A stretch of 64,000 nucleotides of DNA from Mytilinidion resinicola. Its lineage: Eukaryota; Ascomycota; Dothideomycetes; Mytilinidiales; Mytilinidiaceae. The position numbers were made by a program, and so were the translations under genes. The notes below the pieces were generated by a model. That model searched no databases. It worked only from the letters and a program-made list of their open reading frames with translations, and was not told where the DNA came from. The DNA is taken from positions 186,001 through 250,000 of the forward strand of contig NW_022985454.1 of NCBI RefSeq assembly GCF_010093595.1, written 5' to 3'. Below are positions 32,986 through 44,074 of the stretch, in pieces (the first letter of the stretch is position 1; every line of letters starts with the position of its first letter).

Positions 32986-33300
32986 AAGTATGCCAAAATC
33001 GACTTCAAATCGCACAGACTGGCTCCACTATATGCTTCTTACAACCTTCAAATTAGCTCAATGTCCACGACGTGATTCAAAGCGTCTGGCAATAACATGC
33101 CAAAAACGACTCCAAATCGCACGGACTGGCTCCACTTCATGCTTCTTACACCCTTCAAATCAACTCATTTCCTACGACGTGATTCAAGGCGTCTGGCAAT
33201 AGTATGCCAAAAACGGACTTCAGATCGCACGGACTGGCTCCACTTCATACATCTCACCAGTGCCGAATCTACCCTATTCCCACGGCCCGATTCAAAGTAT
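32986..33300. repeat. minisatellite, three 107-bp units
   Basis: Three direct copies of a 107-bp unit. The landmark ATGCCAAAAA-CGACTTCA begins at 32990, 33097 and 33204 (107 bp each), followed in each by AATCGCACGGACTGGCTCC, TTCATGCTTCTTACA, and CACGACGTGATTCAAAGCG with TCTGGCAATA. The third copy diverges in its second half. 107 is not a multiple of three, so the open frames through it are coincidental. It lies between the 3' ends of rot1 and the RBR ligase. Confidence 0.9.
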
Positions 33301-33383
33301 CACAGACGTCACATTCCAAAGCACCATCTCAAACCGCATCACCAAAACCCAACATCAATTGACCTCCAACCTCCCCCTCGCAT

Positions 33384-35405
33384 CTAAACCACCGTCTCAA
33401 CCGCCCGATCCAACAACCCCTCCCACCACCGCCTCTCCCAAATCGTCGGCTCGCCCAACTCCAGCTTCACCACCCGCCTCAACCCCTCTTCACTCAGCTT
33501 CCCCTTGCCCCCCTCATCATCCCCTTGCACACCCCTCCCCTCCCTCTCCCACCACTCCCTCTCCGCCCTCTCCCGCGCCCGCCGCAACACCACCTCCTCA
33601 TCCTCCGTGCGATACAAATCACACCGCTCACAAATCTTACAAACGCCCGGCTGCTCGCGGAAATGCTGGCAAAAGTGCGCGTAACTCTGTTCTCTGATAT
33701 CCGCGCGGCACACATAGCACATCGTGTAGCCGCAAACACAGGTCAGCTTGTTGCACCCCGTGCTCTTGACGAAGGAGAGGTTACACTTCGGACACGTGCG
33801 CTTGATGGCGTCGGCCATGGCGCGCTCGACGGATGTTCGTAAGGCGGTTTTGGACGACTCGTGGCAGATGTGGATGTCGTGCCACTCGGCGAGGCAGGTG
33901 AGGCAGGAGGAGCGGGCGCAGGCGGGCGCGGCGCAGGTGAAGCGGAGGCCGCGGCGTTTGCGGCGGGCGCGGGCGAGGGAGGCGGGGAGGGGGGTGAGGA
34001 GGGGGGAGAGAGGAGGGAGAGTGGCGAGTTGGAGCAGTAGGGAGAGGAAAATGAAAAAGAGGTAGAGAAGGATGGTGAGGGCTTCGTTGTAGAGGGTCTG
34101 GAGGGCGGCGAGGGGGGAGGAGGCGGAGACGGCGCGGAGCGAGGGGCGGAAGGTTAAGCGCTGGGACGGGTGGTCGAGCATGTCGACTTCGGCGTAGGCG
34201 CAGAAGGGGCAGCGGATGAGGGGGAGTTGGGACTTTTGGAGGGTCTCGGAGGCGGAGCGTTCTTCAAGGCGGCGGAAGGTGTCGTTGCCGTCTTGGTCGT
34301 CGCCGAGGGCACGGCGGATGAAGACGGGGTGGATGCAGCCGGTGCAGACGTCGAGACCATCTGCTACAGGGGCTACGCAGCGGAGAGTACATTGTGCTGA
34401 GTCGATGTTTCGGGACCAGCTTTGGTCGTAGAGAGCGGCGTTGATGGAGTGCTTGATGCAGCGGAAGCAGACGTAGTGGCCCTCCTCATCGCAGGTAGAG
34501 AGTTGCTCCAGGGTACTAGGAGTGAAGCAGCACTCGCAGTCGTACATTTCGCCGGCTTCCTCTGCTTCTGCCTCGTTAAGTTCTTCGGCGAGTTCCCGAT
34601 CCAAGCGGACTTGGTCAGCCCTCTGCTTAGTCAGGACAGGGACTACTAGAGTCTCAAACAGCTCCTTGTCTAACTCTGTGCTCTTCGTATGCGCCAGACG
34701 TGGCACAGGAGGACGGCCTGTCTTCGGGTCTGCAGCCCGCCAGCTGACAAGAGGGTGGTTCTCTGCGGATGGTGGCTTTCGCCTCATCAAGAAGCTGGTA
34801 ATGGAATACCTCCATGATTTAGACACGAGAGCGAAAAGGGTAGGCCTGGCCTGAGTGTACGAGTAATTATATTCCGCCAGAACTGCGCGTATAGTAGAGT
34901 GGCTTAATCCCTTAAACTCCTGGTACAGAGCGGCCTTGACGGCATTCTTATAATTTTCCGACCTGAATCGTTCCTCGACGGGCAGAGGCTCTCCTCGGGA
35001 GTCTTGCTTCTTCGCAGCACGGTATTTATACGTCTTCCCTCCCTCCGCAACTTGCTGCTGTTCCTGCTCTTGCGGCATCCGGTATCGTCCGCGTACCCAT
35101 TTCGCCCCATGCTTTAACAGACTCTCAGTGATGACTTGTAGCCGGCTCTCCTTGTCAAAGCTACTGAGCATCTCTCGAAACACCTCGGGTTGTATATCGG
35201 GAAAGACATCCGTCAACGCTTGGAGAGCGTTGTTGAGTTCCCTCAGGTCGGGCGGGTCAGCCTCGGGCCCCGCATCGCTGAGCGACGATGTTGCACTGGT
35301 GGTCCGTTTGCCGCTCGTAGGATATTTTAGAGGTGTAGATACTATTATCTGTTTATTCGGGTCCTTTGCCGGCCAAGGAACGGCCGTGCCGAAGACGGTG
35401 GTCAT
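33384..35405 (-). CDS. RBR-type E3 ubiquitin ligase, RNF216-like, with a membrane segment
   Basis: Single exon, 673 aa. RBR ligases accept ubiquitin from an E2 on RING1, load it on a RING2 cysteine as a thioester, then transfer it to substrate. Seen: a helical N-terminal CUE-like segment (about 55-105), RING1 starting CECCF (290-293) with further Cys pairs to CPFC (399-402), an IBR (about 491-515) and RING2 CPKCNLSFVKSTGCNKLTC (538-556), where Cys551 in STGC matches the catalytic Cys of RNF216. RING2 continues CGYTMCYVCR. A very hydrophobic stretch, TILLYLFFIFLSLLLQLA (about 444-461), sits between RING1 and IBR and is probably a transmembrane anchor. The C-terminus is charged. Substrates unknown. 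Confidence 0.88.
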   Translation of the reverse strand: MTTVFGTAVPWPAKDPNKQIIVSTPLKYPTSGKRTTSATSSLSDAGPEADPPDLRELNNALQALTDVFPDIQPEVFREMLSSFDKESRLQVITESLLKHGAKWVRGRYRMPQEQEQQQVAEGGKTYKYRAAKKQDSRGEPLPVEERFRSENYKNAVKAALYQEFKGLSHSTIRAVLAEYNYSYTQARPTLFALVSKSWRYSITSFLMRRKPPSAENHPLVSWRAADPKTGRPPVPRLAHTKSTELDKELFETLVVPVLTKQRADQVRLDRELAEELNEAEAEEAGEMYDCECCFTPSTLEQLSTCDEEGHYVCFRCIKHSINAALYDQSWSRNIDSAQCTLRCVAPVADGLDVCTGCIHPVFIRRALGDDQDGNDTFRRLEERSASETLQKSQLPLIRCPFCAYAEVDMLDHPSQRLTFRPSLRAVSASSPLAALQTLYNEALTILLYLFFIFLSLLLQLATLPPLSPLLTPLPASLARARRKRRGLRFTCAAPACARSSCLTCLAEWHDIHICHESSKTALRTSVERAMADAIKRTCPKCNLSFVKSTGCNKLTCVCGYTMCYVCRADIREQSYAHFCQHFREQPGVCKICERCDLYRTEDEEVVLRRARERAEREWWEREGRGVQGDDEGGKGKLSEEGLRRVVKLELGEPTIWERRWWEGLLDRAVETVV

Positions 35406-36044
35406 GATCGAGCGTCGTTTGGCTGCTGAATGGTCCTGCTGAAGCGCATTCTTGATATGTGCGGTGGTTTGGTTGCGTCTGACTTAGGACGCGCGAACTG
35501 ACATGAGCGTGAGAATTTGCGCCTTGGGCAAAGGAGGTTAGTGATGTGTTAATGGTGTGAGACTGTGAATGGGTAGGTCGATGGTGGTCTGCCGTTGTTG
35601 AATCGCGTTGTAGGGCTAAGAGCTGAACCCTGATAATCCGCGCGGCGTCGGCACGTGATATCCATTTACATCCGAAGCCCTAACGATCTGGATGAGAAAG
35701 AAGCTCCCATTGTGCCTTTCCATGCCGTGCCCAGCAGTATTGTGGTCACTGCAGTATCAAAGTGTTGGATTATTTCGATGATCTCCGTACAGCACACGAC
35801 ACATGGCGCAAAGGCAGATATGGTACCGTCAGTGAAGCAAGAATCATTTTCATGACTTCCATCGTCAAGATATATATCAGAAAGCAACCCAAAGACTCCA
35901 AAACAGATACCGAGTATAGAATATTGAGAGCTGTTGTTCTGGAGCCAAACTCCGTGCCGGCTTTATACCCAATGCTAATAACGAGCCTAGCTCAACTTCT
36001 ACGCTCAAAAATGATACTGTACAACGAAAAAATAAGGTGAGGCA
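35406..36044. other. intergenic, no gene seen
   Basis: 639 bp between the start of the RBR ligase and the stop of the PAP2 protein, both on the minus strand. It should hold the ligase promoter; a CACGTG box lies near 35651. Short frames only. Confidence 0.4.
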
Positions 36045-37395
36045 TCATATGCGACCGCCCCGCTCCCTAAACCTGTCGCCAGTCGTGGGCACAGGCTTAT
36101 CCACACGGATCGCCCACAGCATTAGGTCCTCTAGTGGAATGAAGACGAAAAACACCTTGTTGCACGCGAAGCTCAAGAATACGAAGCACGTCGCCACCAT
36201 CGCATCCAGGTAATAGTGGTTGGCTGTAGCCACGATAGTCGTCAAGATGAAAGATGGGTATCCGAGGCCCAGGACAAGGTAGAAGATCTTCCAGAAGGCA
36301 GACTTGCGGCACTCGCCAGCCTCGAGGGTGCGTCGGAATAGGCCTGAGTGGTAGATCATGGTCAATCCGATGATGAAAGAGTAGCCAAAGTGCATAGAAG
36401 GCATCGCAGCGAGGGTGTTGACGTATTTACCGCTCATCCACACACTCTGCGCGTCGTCGTGACGCACGGTGTCGAGAAAGCCGTATTCGACGGGAAGGAG
36501 TCGTGGTGGCATGCAGGGGTATAAAATGAAAGTAATAAAAGCGCAGAAGTTGGTGAGGGTCATAGTTCGCCGCGCTATAGCGAAAGTCTTGTGGGATGGC
36601 GCAACATAGTAGTACCAGCAAATGAAGCTGTGGGATGTCAGTGTGGCGCTTGGGAAATCTGATAAGATGAGGCTCAACGTACCCAACGGTTCCTGGAATA
36701 TGGATCAGGGCGTAGCATTTGTTCAAGACGGTGAGGAAATCCTGATGCCCGTGCATGAACCATTGCTGGACGCTTCGTTCAGGGACTGGGAAGAGGAAGC
36801 TAATCCAACTGAACTGCTCCGTCTCCAGCACAGCAATGCCATGCGTCTGGGCAACGTTCCAAATCCCTGTCTTTGCAAAGATCCTTTGCGAAGTAATAGA
36901 AGTCATGCGGTAGAAGGCGTAGTTAATTATCCAATAGAACATTTCGATGAGGAAAGGAAATCGTTGTAGGACTCGACTGTGGATATTATTCTTGAATCGC
37001 GAAGTGTTGGGGGTATGAATGATGGTTCCGCAGCAGTTGCGCTTCTTTGGTGCGAATTTAGAGGTGGATGGAAAGTCTTGATCAGAGTCTTCGGCGGAGT
37101 AGAAAGGAAGGAGTTCGTCTGAGGACCGGTTTGAATCCGGATCTTCGAGCCTAGTATATACGGATCGCGATTTCGACTTGTCAAAGACTCGGTATCCTCT
37201 TCTCCTGGTCAGGGCCATGGCACCGAAAAGAATACTCGCAACAATCTACACCTCACACTATTAGCCATTTGGTCGCGAATCTCAGACTCTGTGTCGACGT
37301 ACAATCGGTTCGGCCCATCCTGGCAGCTTCCAGGCAGGCGCACTGTTCCATTCGGGCTCGTCCACCGGAACTGTCACGTTGAAAGGGGAGGCCAT
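36045..37395 (-). CDS. PAP2-superfamily membrane protein (phosphatase or inositolphosphotransferase-like)
   Basis: Three exons (37395-37303, 37245-36683, 36627-36045), 412 aa. Introns of 57 and 55 bp have CTAAT and CTGAC branches; phases close. Seen: a short N-terminal exon (ending LPGWAEPI), a Ser/Asp-rich cytosolic part, then about six hydrophobic helices. The PAP2 catalytic blocks are AMPSMHFGYSF (motif 2, active His) and ANHYYLDAM (motif 3, His and Asp). The arrangement PSMHFG...NHYYLD is that of the PAP2_3/AUR1-like branch, which includes inositol phosphorylceramide synthases and uncharacterised fungal relatives. The substrate cannot be fixed from sequence; a lipid phosphate in an internal membrane is the safe reading. 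Confidence 0.82.
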
Positions 37396-39480
37396 AGTGC
37401 TGCAGGGCGTGGGGCAGCGCTCTCACGAGGGCGTTTTGTGGTGAAGAGCGAGTACTTTCGGGACGGGATCGCTCGAGATATTACAAGTGGAAGTGTGCAG
37501 GAGACCGGCCAAAGCACATTAGGATGGAGAAGGCTCTGGTCGAGTGGGGATCCAGGTCCTCCTGACGTTGCAGGGTTTCAAAGTTAGATCCGTAGGTAAC
37601 GCGCGTAAGGCTGGGCAGGAGAACCTCGCACGCGCAAACTACGGAAGGCGCGGCTTTGGGTATCGTGAAGGTGGGCGGTCCAGGGTGGTCCAAAGGGTTC
37701 AATAGCAGTGACAAGCGTAGACAGAAATGAAGTGAAAGAAAGTTAATCGGACAGTCGTAGGGAGAGGCGGTGCAGTCAGCACTGGAGTTGCATGTCAACC
37801 ACGGATGGAAGCTGCGATTCGCGGTCTTGCCTCGAAAGGGGTCATCTCCACTTTTCTGCTTTAGCCCGTACTGTTTCGTCTCTATCTTCTGCTCCATCCT
37901 CGAAATATTACCACCGACTTTTATGCCCAAAAGGCCAACGAGTCAATAAACATCATTCTAATATTCGTAGCCTTTTAGGCCCAGAGAACGCTGTCTAGAC
38001 GGTGGCATTCGTCTCGCAACATCTGATAACGCTGACGCACGCCAAGCAGCCACTGTTCGGATTCTGGAAAGATGATGCGAGGAGCGGACAAGGAAGGCTG
38101 TGCGAATGAGTCGCTGCACCTTTCTTTATCCCACACTGCAGGAGTGCCATCGTCCTCGTCGCGTGGTCCATTACGCTGTAGAACTGCTGCCCACGTTCGA
38201 CGTTTCTCTACAGCTTTGCGGCTCCAGGTTCGGCATCTATTTGCACAGTGCACCCGACCTGAGACACAACCTCGCTAAAGAGCTCTCCTCCGTAGAACTA
38301 AGCCTCAAGCCTAATTAGATCCGCTCTCCCCAACCACTCGTGGCGTATGGGCGCCCTGCAGGATAGGCCGAACCTTTACCATCCTTCAGAACCCAGATCC
38401 GGCCTCGGTGCAACATCCAAGTATGGAACTCGTTGAATAGGTCGGAGGCTTCACATATGTAGGTGATGTGCCTAAAATCCAGAACACGCATGTACACAAG
38501 AAAACCTCTCTTCTTTTCACAGGGCGTGTTCTATCTCGCAAGCTGGGGCCGAAAGCGTCAAGATAGGTAGCACAACAAAACTCCACTTCTGTTCTCAACA
38601 TTTTCTCTATACTGTTCTGATTACTATTCAAGCCACCTTCCGTCTTCCTTGCGTTCTGAAACTACATCCCCGCCAATCACATCAACCTTAGCCTCGTTCA
38701 GGTACCCCCTTCCCCACGTGCCACCTCAACACCAAACCCCATCACGACGCCTCAATCTCATCAACAGACAACATCGGCCCCGGGCCTGACTCCCCCGTCT
38801 TGTCGCTCCGTTTCCCGACTCCAAACAGCCATCCTCACAACCTCACCGCACGTCTTGGTGCTAGATAAACGCCTTGTAAGGCATGACTCAACTCGTATTC
38901 GCCCGCATAACGCCCGCTGCATAACGTCACGCCTAGCCTGGCTTCACGCATTTCAAATCTCCGCGGCCGTGAAAGAGGTGTTGAGGCCCTGTCAGTCGCC
39001 ACCCACATGATAGCGCGATACGAGGCGCAGCGACGCGTTTAGGGCGCTGACTCGCTGTGAAGCCGTTCTGTGTGCCACTCCTTATGCGGTCGTTGCGAAG
39101 GGGGTTGGGGCCACGGACGGAACTGCCAAGGAGAGCGATTCGGTTCAGGCAACCGGGCGGGAGAGAGAAACTGTAGACGTGGTGCTAGGCTTTGGGGTCT
39201 ATGTATAGCTTCACATTAGGTGCAGGGCGTTCTGTACTTATGTATATAAGCGAACGGACGGATCAGCTCTGTTCTGTACATGCAAACTTCGTAGCTTACC
39301 TTCATTCAGCCTACTAGTATAATTTCTAATTAGTTAGCTCAACAGCTCAACGAAATCATTGTGGATCATCCGTCACATATATCCTCATATACTATATCAA
39401 CACTACCACCCCCAATACCCTCTCCAACCGCACCCATAGCTTACCCACTCCACCCCATCTACTTTCTGCCCCTCGCCCCC
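37396..39480. other. 2.1-kb intergenic region, no gene supported
   Basis: Between divergent PAP2 and GFA genes. A minus-strand frame (37975-38253) has a protein-like end (PESEQWLLGVRQRYQMLRDE) but no recognised family and no closing exon. The rest is ordinary DNA with short frames; TATATAAG near 39243 may be a core promoter for the GFA gene. Confidence 0.4.
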
Positions 39481-40186
39481 ATGCCTACTCCTCCTCCCCC
39501 TTCCCACACCTATCCTGCAAGCTGTCACTGTGGCAGCGTACAAGTGAGCAACCCCCTCTATAACAAAGCTCACACCCGACATCACACGTTTACTCTGTAC
39601 TGACACGTCACGGCTCCCAGTACACAGTAACCCTCTCACCCCCCCTCACCGACCCCACCCGCGAAGTCTTCGAATGCAACTGCAGCATCTGCTCCCGAAA
39701 CGGCTACCTCCTGGTATACGCAAAGCACGAGGATGTGAATTTTACGGCCGGAGAAGAAATCCTTGAAGTAATCACCCGTTACTCCCCTTCCCTTGACGAT
39801 TCCTGTTTTGTCTTATTACTCCCATTACTCCCATTTCCCCTCTTCCCTCTCCTCTCCTCCCCCTCCCCTGTCTCCCCTCTCCCTTCCCCTCCTCTTCTCC
39901 TCTTCCATTTTTCCCCTCAACCAAATCTAACACCCCACCAGCGCTACACCTTCGCCAAAGCCCGCGTCGCACACTTCTTCTGCCCGCAATGCGGCAGCAG
40001 CCTCTTCGCGAAAAGCCTTGACGCAAGCTACAAGCCCCTGGATATAAAAGCCGTAAACGCACGCCACCCCTTCCTAGCCACGAAACACTCGAATGCGGGG
40101 CGGCTAACACGGCGCAGGTGCGGCAGTTCCACGATTTAGATTTAGCGCGGTTGAAAATCCGGGGCGTGGATGGGCGGAGTGCTTGA
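39481..40186 (+). CDS. GFA / CENP-V-fold zinc protein
   Basis: Four exons (39481-39543, 39621-39767, 39942-40052, 40118-40186), 129 aa, the usual family length. The glutathione-dependent formaldehyde-activating (GFA) fold binds zinc with Cys clusters: SCHCGSV, CNCSICSRNG and FCPQCGSSLF are all present. The end (LARLKIRGVDGRSA) is the typical GFA close. Most fungal members have unknown substrates. Introns are 77 bp (CTGAC branch), 174 bp (very pyrimidine-rich, CTAAC branch) and 65 bp (CTAAC branch). The last acceptor could instead be 9 nt further on; I chose the one giving VRQFHDLDL, nearer to the family. Confidence 0.87.
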
Positions 40187-40418
40187 AGGTGGGATGCTGG
40201 GGGATGAGTGGGAAAGAGGGTGAGAGGGGGTAGGTTGGGATGAGAGCATTGGGACATGGGAGGCTGATTGAGTATATCATGAGATTAGAAACGAGATAAA
40301 TTAGGAGAGCCCGACACCTAAACCTATGCATATGTGGTATCTGTATCGCCATCCGCACTATCATACAACCCATGCCATCTCTCTCGAACGCCCCACACCC
40401 GCTTCATCATCCTTGAGG

Positions 40419-41866
40419 CTAAAAGCGTCCACTCTCCCTCCGCCCAACTCCTAGCCCTCCATACTGCGTCTGCGGGAACCGCTGCGGCGTAGCTCCCGTA
40501 GCTCTCGCCTCGCCAACTCCGGCCGTGCTCATCCGCTTCAGCGGGCTCCCTTCGCGCTTCTCGGGACTCAGGTCTCGCCTTCTTTCGCCGTTGCTGTTCC
40601 GGTGGAGCTGGTTCGTCGAAGCCGCTTTCCTGAGCGGCGACGCAGCGTGGCTGTACACGCCCAAGCTACCGCCGTCTCCAGCTCCAACGTCCGATTGCCG
40701 GAACTTGGGCTGACGCATCGCCGGGAGCTGCTTCACGGGGCGGATTGGGGAGGAGAAATCGGCGGTCGATGTGGATGTCGAGACGGGTGGGAAGTATCCG
40801 TTCGCGTTGTGGAGCGAAGGTGTCATAGACGACCGACGAGAGATGCGAGGTTCCGGCTTGCTGAGGTTATCTTCAGGGTCGTATTGGGAGGCGTAGCTCG
40901 GGTTGGGGTTTGTGCGGAAACCGCGGTTGATGATGGTGGTTGGGGTATAAGTGTCGACTTCTGTGATGATGCCGCGGCCTGATTCTCGCCGCCTTGGTGG
41001 TGGCATCTGAACTCCGACGTCGCGGACTGGTCTCTGGAGGGCTGGGTGGACAAATTTGGTGTCGTATTCATTCATGACCTCTCGCTGGATGAGCGCTGAG
41101 TCTTTCGATTGCTGTGCGAAGCTTGTACGGAGGAAATGTAGCTGTACGGAGAGAAGGACAACTACGGAGATCATGGTCGCGATCTTGGACATTGGCTGGG
41201 GCTCTAGAGGCGCGAGCGGGAGGAAGAAGTAGTATGTCATGACATGGACTGGACTGAACCAGCAGAACAACTCCAGGCAGAGGGGATTTGGATCCCATAC
41301 TGCTACTTCCCAGACATCTCGTGCAGCGTCGGGATGTGCCCGAGATTCTGCTGTTGTGCCTGACATCATGTTCGAAAGGAAGCGAAGAGGCGATGATGCT
41401 ATTGGGGAAGAGTCCACGCGGACCCGATGGGCTGAAGGAGTGGATGGTGGTACATCGACCGATTGTTCGAACAAGCGGTAATGGCGCTTGTGGGAGAAGG
41501 TATACCAGGCATTAAGGAATGACACAGTGGTGAGGAGGTATATGAGGAAAGCTATCTGAGAGACTGTTAGACAGATTCCATCCATATAGCGTAGATGTCA
41601 CTTACTCCAGCGCTGAACCAACCGCTCCCGTATCTCTTAGAGTCTGCAAAGACATCATAGTCATAGCTCTTTCCCGGCTTTGAGTTCGCCCGTGCAATGA
41701 TGAAGACGACATTCATGCCAATTCCCATAGGCAGCGCATATGCGCGCTGGAACTCGTCCCAGTCATTTCCGTTCAGCTCTTCCGAAAGCCATAGCAGGAA
41801 GTCCAACGGATTGAGATAGGCAGCGACGCGCTCAGACAGCGGCGCGCGACGGACCAGGCGGGGCAT
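40419..41866 (-). CDS. nur1: nuclear rim protein, Nur1/Mug154 family
   Basis: Two exons (41866-41606, 41555-40419), 465 aa; the 50-bp intron (GTAAGT...CTCAG, CTAAC branch) is phase 0. Nur1 proteins sit in the inner nuclear membrane and, in yeasts, help tether silent chromatin and rDNA. Seen: MPRLVRRAPLSERVAAYLNP and DFLLWLSEELNGNDWDEFQ, the conserved family start; hydrophobic segments around LPMGIGMNVVFIIA, IAFLIYLLTTVSFLNAWYTF, and SPVHVMTYYFFLPLAPLEP with ATMISVVVLLSVQLHFL; and a Ser/Pro/Arg-rich, probably disordered C-terminal 200 residues. Assignment rests on the N-terminal pattern and membrane topology. Divergent from the V-ATPase F subunit gene. Confidence 0.82.
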
Positions 41867-42229
41867 GGTGATGTTTGTGGCCGGGGTGAAGTGGTTGCAA
41901 GGGAAGCTAGAGTCACCTAGTAGTGAACGACTCGTCGGCGTTCGGTCAGGGATTTGGTGAAAGATGCATGCATATTGCGCCCCTAGGCTTGTGAGGCGAC
42001 GTTCAAGGCATGCTATGCAGCGGGTTTGTGAAGCAGAGGTTGAAGTAGGAGTAAACAAAGGCGTTTAGTTCTTGTCGGGTTAACGTCGGCGCGGAGCTAT
42101 CGACGACGGCAGGAGCTCCCCACTTCAACCCTGCAACATCAGCTCCAACATCCAACGAGCTCCCAGCGCTTCAAACGAGGGAAGTAAAATCAATCGGAAG
42201 GCCACTACCGCTCATACACCTCTGCAAGT
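41867..42229. promoter_or_regulatory. divergent promoter, nur1 / vma7
   Basis: 363 bp between two divergent starts. Open frames within it are extensions of the nur1 frame and short. No core motif stands out. Confidence 0.4.
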
Positions 42230-42810
42230 ATGTCGCAACCCGCCTCTGCTTACAAGGACCGCCAATTCCTCGCCGTTATTGGAGATGAAGTAAGAGTACT
42301 TCGCCCTCATCTAGCTCCGATATTCTAACTGGAGGCGCAGGACTCAGTCACAGGTCTGCTCCTTGCTGGTGTCGGCGTAAGAGCATGCTTTCTCCTTGAG
42401 GCATCTTCAGTAGACTAAATATACGTCCAGCACGTCACCCAGCCTCCAGACTCGCAGAAGAACTTCCTAGTCGTCGATGCCAAAACCGAGACCTCCGCCA
42501 TTGAAGCTGCCTTCGACCTTTTCACTACCCAGCGGAAGGATATTGCCATACTACTCATAAATCAACACGTACGTCAGCCTTCTTTTAGCTTGCATGGACG
42601 TACTCCTGGCCCCGCTTAAGGCTCAATATATGTACAGAAAAAGCAATATTCCTGCTAATCATTGAGTAGATTGCGGAGCGTATACGACATCGTGTGGATA
42701 CCTACACCGCCGCTTTCCCGAGTTTACTGGAAATACCCTCGAAGGACCATCCCTATGATCCAGACAAGGATAGTGTGTTGAAGCGCGTGCGGAGGTTATT
42801 TGGAGAGTAA
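42230..42810 (+). CDS. vma7: V-type proton ATPase subunit F
   Basis: Four exons (42230-42289, 42341-42376, 42431-42568, 42670-42810), 124 aa, the usual length. Subunit F is part of the central rotor stalk of the V1 sector, coupling ATP hydrolysis to proton pumping into the vacuole. Seen: [20 protein letters not shown], the conserved N-terminal block split by intron 1; [39 protein letters not shown]; and the C-terminal [20 protein letters not shown]. Introns are 51, 54 and 101 bp, all phase 0; exon 2 is only 36 nt. No unspliced frame covers the gene, so it is easily missed. Confidence 0.95.
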
Positions 42811-43373
42811 ATGGGACGGTTACAAAGCAGCGGCAGTTATGGAGAAGTTGTCGAGGTTTGCCTTGTTTATAGGATGTGGTGGCGTAAAGTCTTTCACCCC
42901 AGAGTGAGGGTACCCAAATAGTGCAGCTGGATATAAACGTCGGGATGCGTTGCGCTAAAGTCCTGACATGGCGTTCACGCGTAAAGGCTCGTGTATGTGG
43001 TGAATAGACAATATAATGTAACATATGCTGATCGTCATGCCATTGCACCTTGCTATCAATCCATATGTTCAGACGTCCCAGTCTCTAGCTGCTGCTTCTC
43101 TCGTTGATATCAAAAGACTTGAACATGCTGAAGAACCACTATCAAAAGAACTCCACCCAGACAAATGTCAATCCGAGACCAGAGGGAATCGGAGAAGAGA
43201 TATGCATGAGGAAATGAAAAGAAAAGCATCGCACCCAGCATCGTCAGACCCATGACCCTGTAATCGATTCAACTCGGCTAGTTAAAGTAAACAAACATCC
43301 TAGTCCGTCAATGACCCTATTAATCCCAGCTTCGTGGGCCCGCCTCCCCATCTTAGCTCAAGCATGCTCAAGC
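42811..43373. other. intergenic between convergent genes, no gene seen
   Basis: 563 bp between the 3' ends of vma7 and the ML-domain gene. Short frames without family resemblance; probably both 3' untranslated regions. Confidence 0.4.
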
Positions 43374-44074
43374 TTAAAAGCTGACTTGTGCCGTGAGGCA
43401 AGTGATCTTGTCGTTGTCCTTGGTGAAGACGTCGGCAAGCACGGTATATTTTCCCTACATGACGAGCATTAGCATCTCCAGCAGTCCGAAATGTATGGAT
43501 TACGTACCGGTGGAATCTCCTTGGGCAGGTCGACATCCTTGAGCAACACCAGCTTTCCCTTGTCAAGAGGACACTCCAGATCCACCTGCTTAACTTGTTC
43601 GCACAAATCGGCTTCTTGGTTGATAAGAGTGATGAGACCGTATTTGACTTGTAGGTGCACCTTGGCGCCGTCCTCAATAGCTTCGTTTAAGGTGCCTTTC
43701 GCCGTGATGCTAAGCGTCTTGCCTCTGTGAACGGTAGTTTAGCCAATACCCTTGCATGATAGGCTCCAGACCTCGGTGCAGTTCGCTAGACCACAGCAAG
43801 AGCTTTACATGGTCTCCGAATGACTCTGAGGCCTGTCTGTGGTCTAACTTTAGGATCAGACTTACTTCTCTGGTGGGTTGGGGTTCAAATCCACATTCTC
43901 AATGGTCAGAACATCGTCGGCCGGGTCTGAGCAGAAATATAGAGGGTTGTCGCCTGGTACTGGGAAGTCCTCGTTGATTGAGACCTGACTGGGAAGCCAA
44001 GCTGGTGCAGGCGAGGCGACTGCGAAGGCGGCAGAGGCCAGTGTCAAGGACGCGAGGAGAGTCGCAGCCTTCAT
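43374..44074 (-). CDS. ML-domain (NPC2-like) phosphatidylglycerol/phosphatidylinositol transfer protein
   Basis: Three exons (44074-43866, 43724-43508, 43454-43374), 168 aa. Signal peptide MKAATLLASLTLASAAFAVA, then the beta-sandwich ML domain: IENVDLNPNPPEK, GKTLSITAKGTLNEAIEDGA, VHLQVKYGLITLINQEADLC, LECPLDKGKLVL, and GKYTVLADVFTKDN with ITCLTAQVSF. Four cysteines after the signal peptide fit the disulfide pattern of fungal PG/PI transfer proteins. These bind lipids in the vacuole or secretory compartments and relate to human NPC2. Introns are 141 and 53 bp. Length matches the family. Confidence 0.92.
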
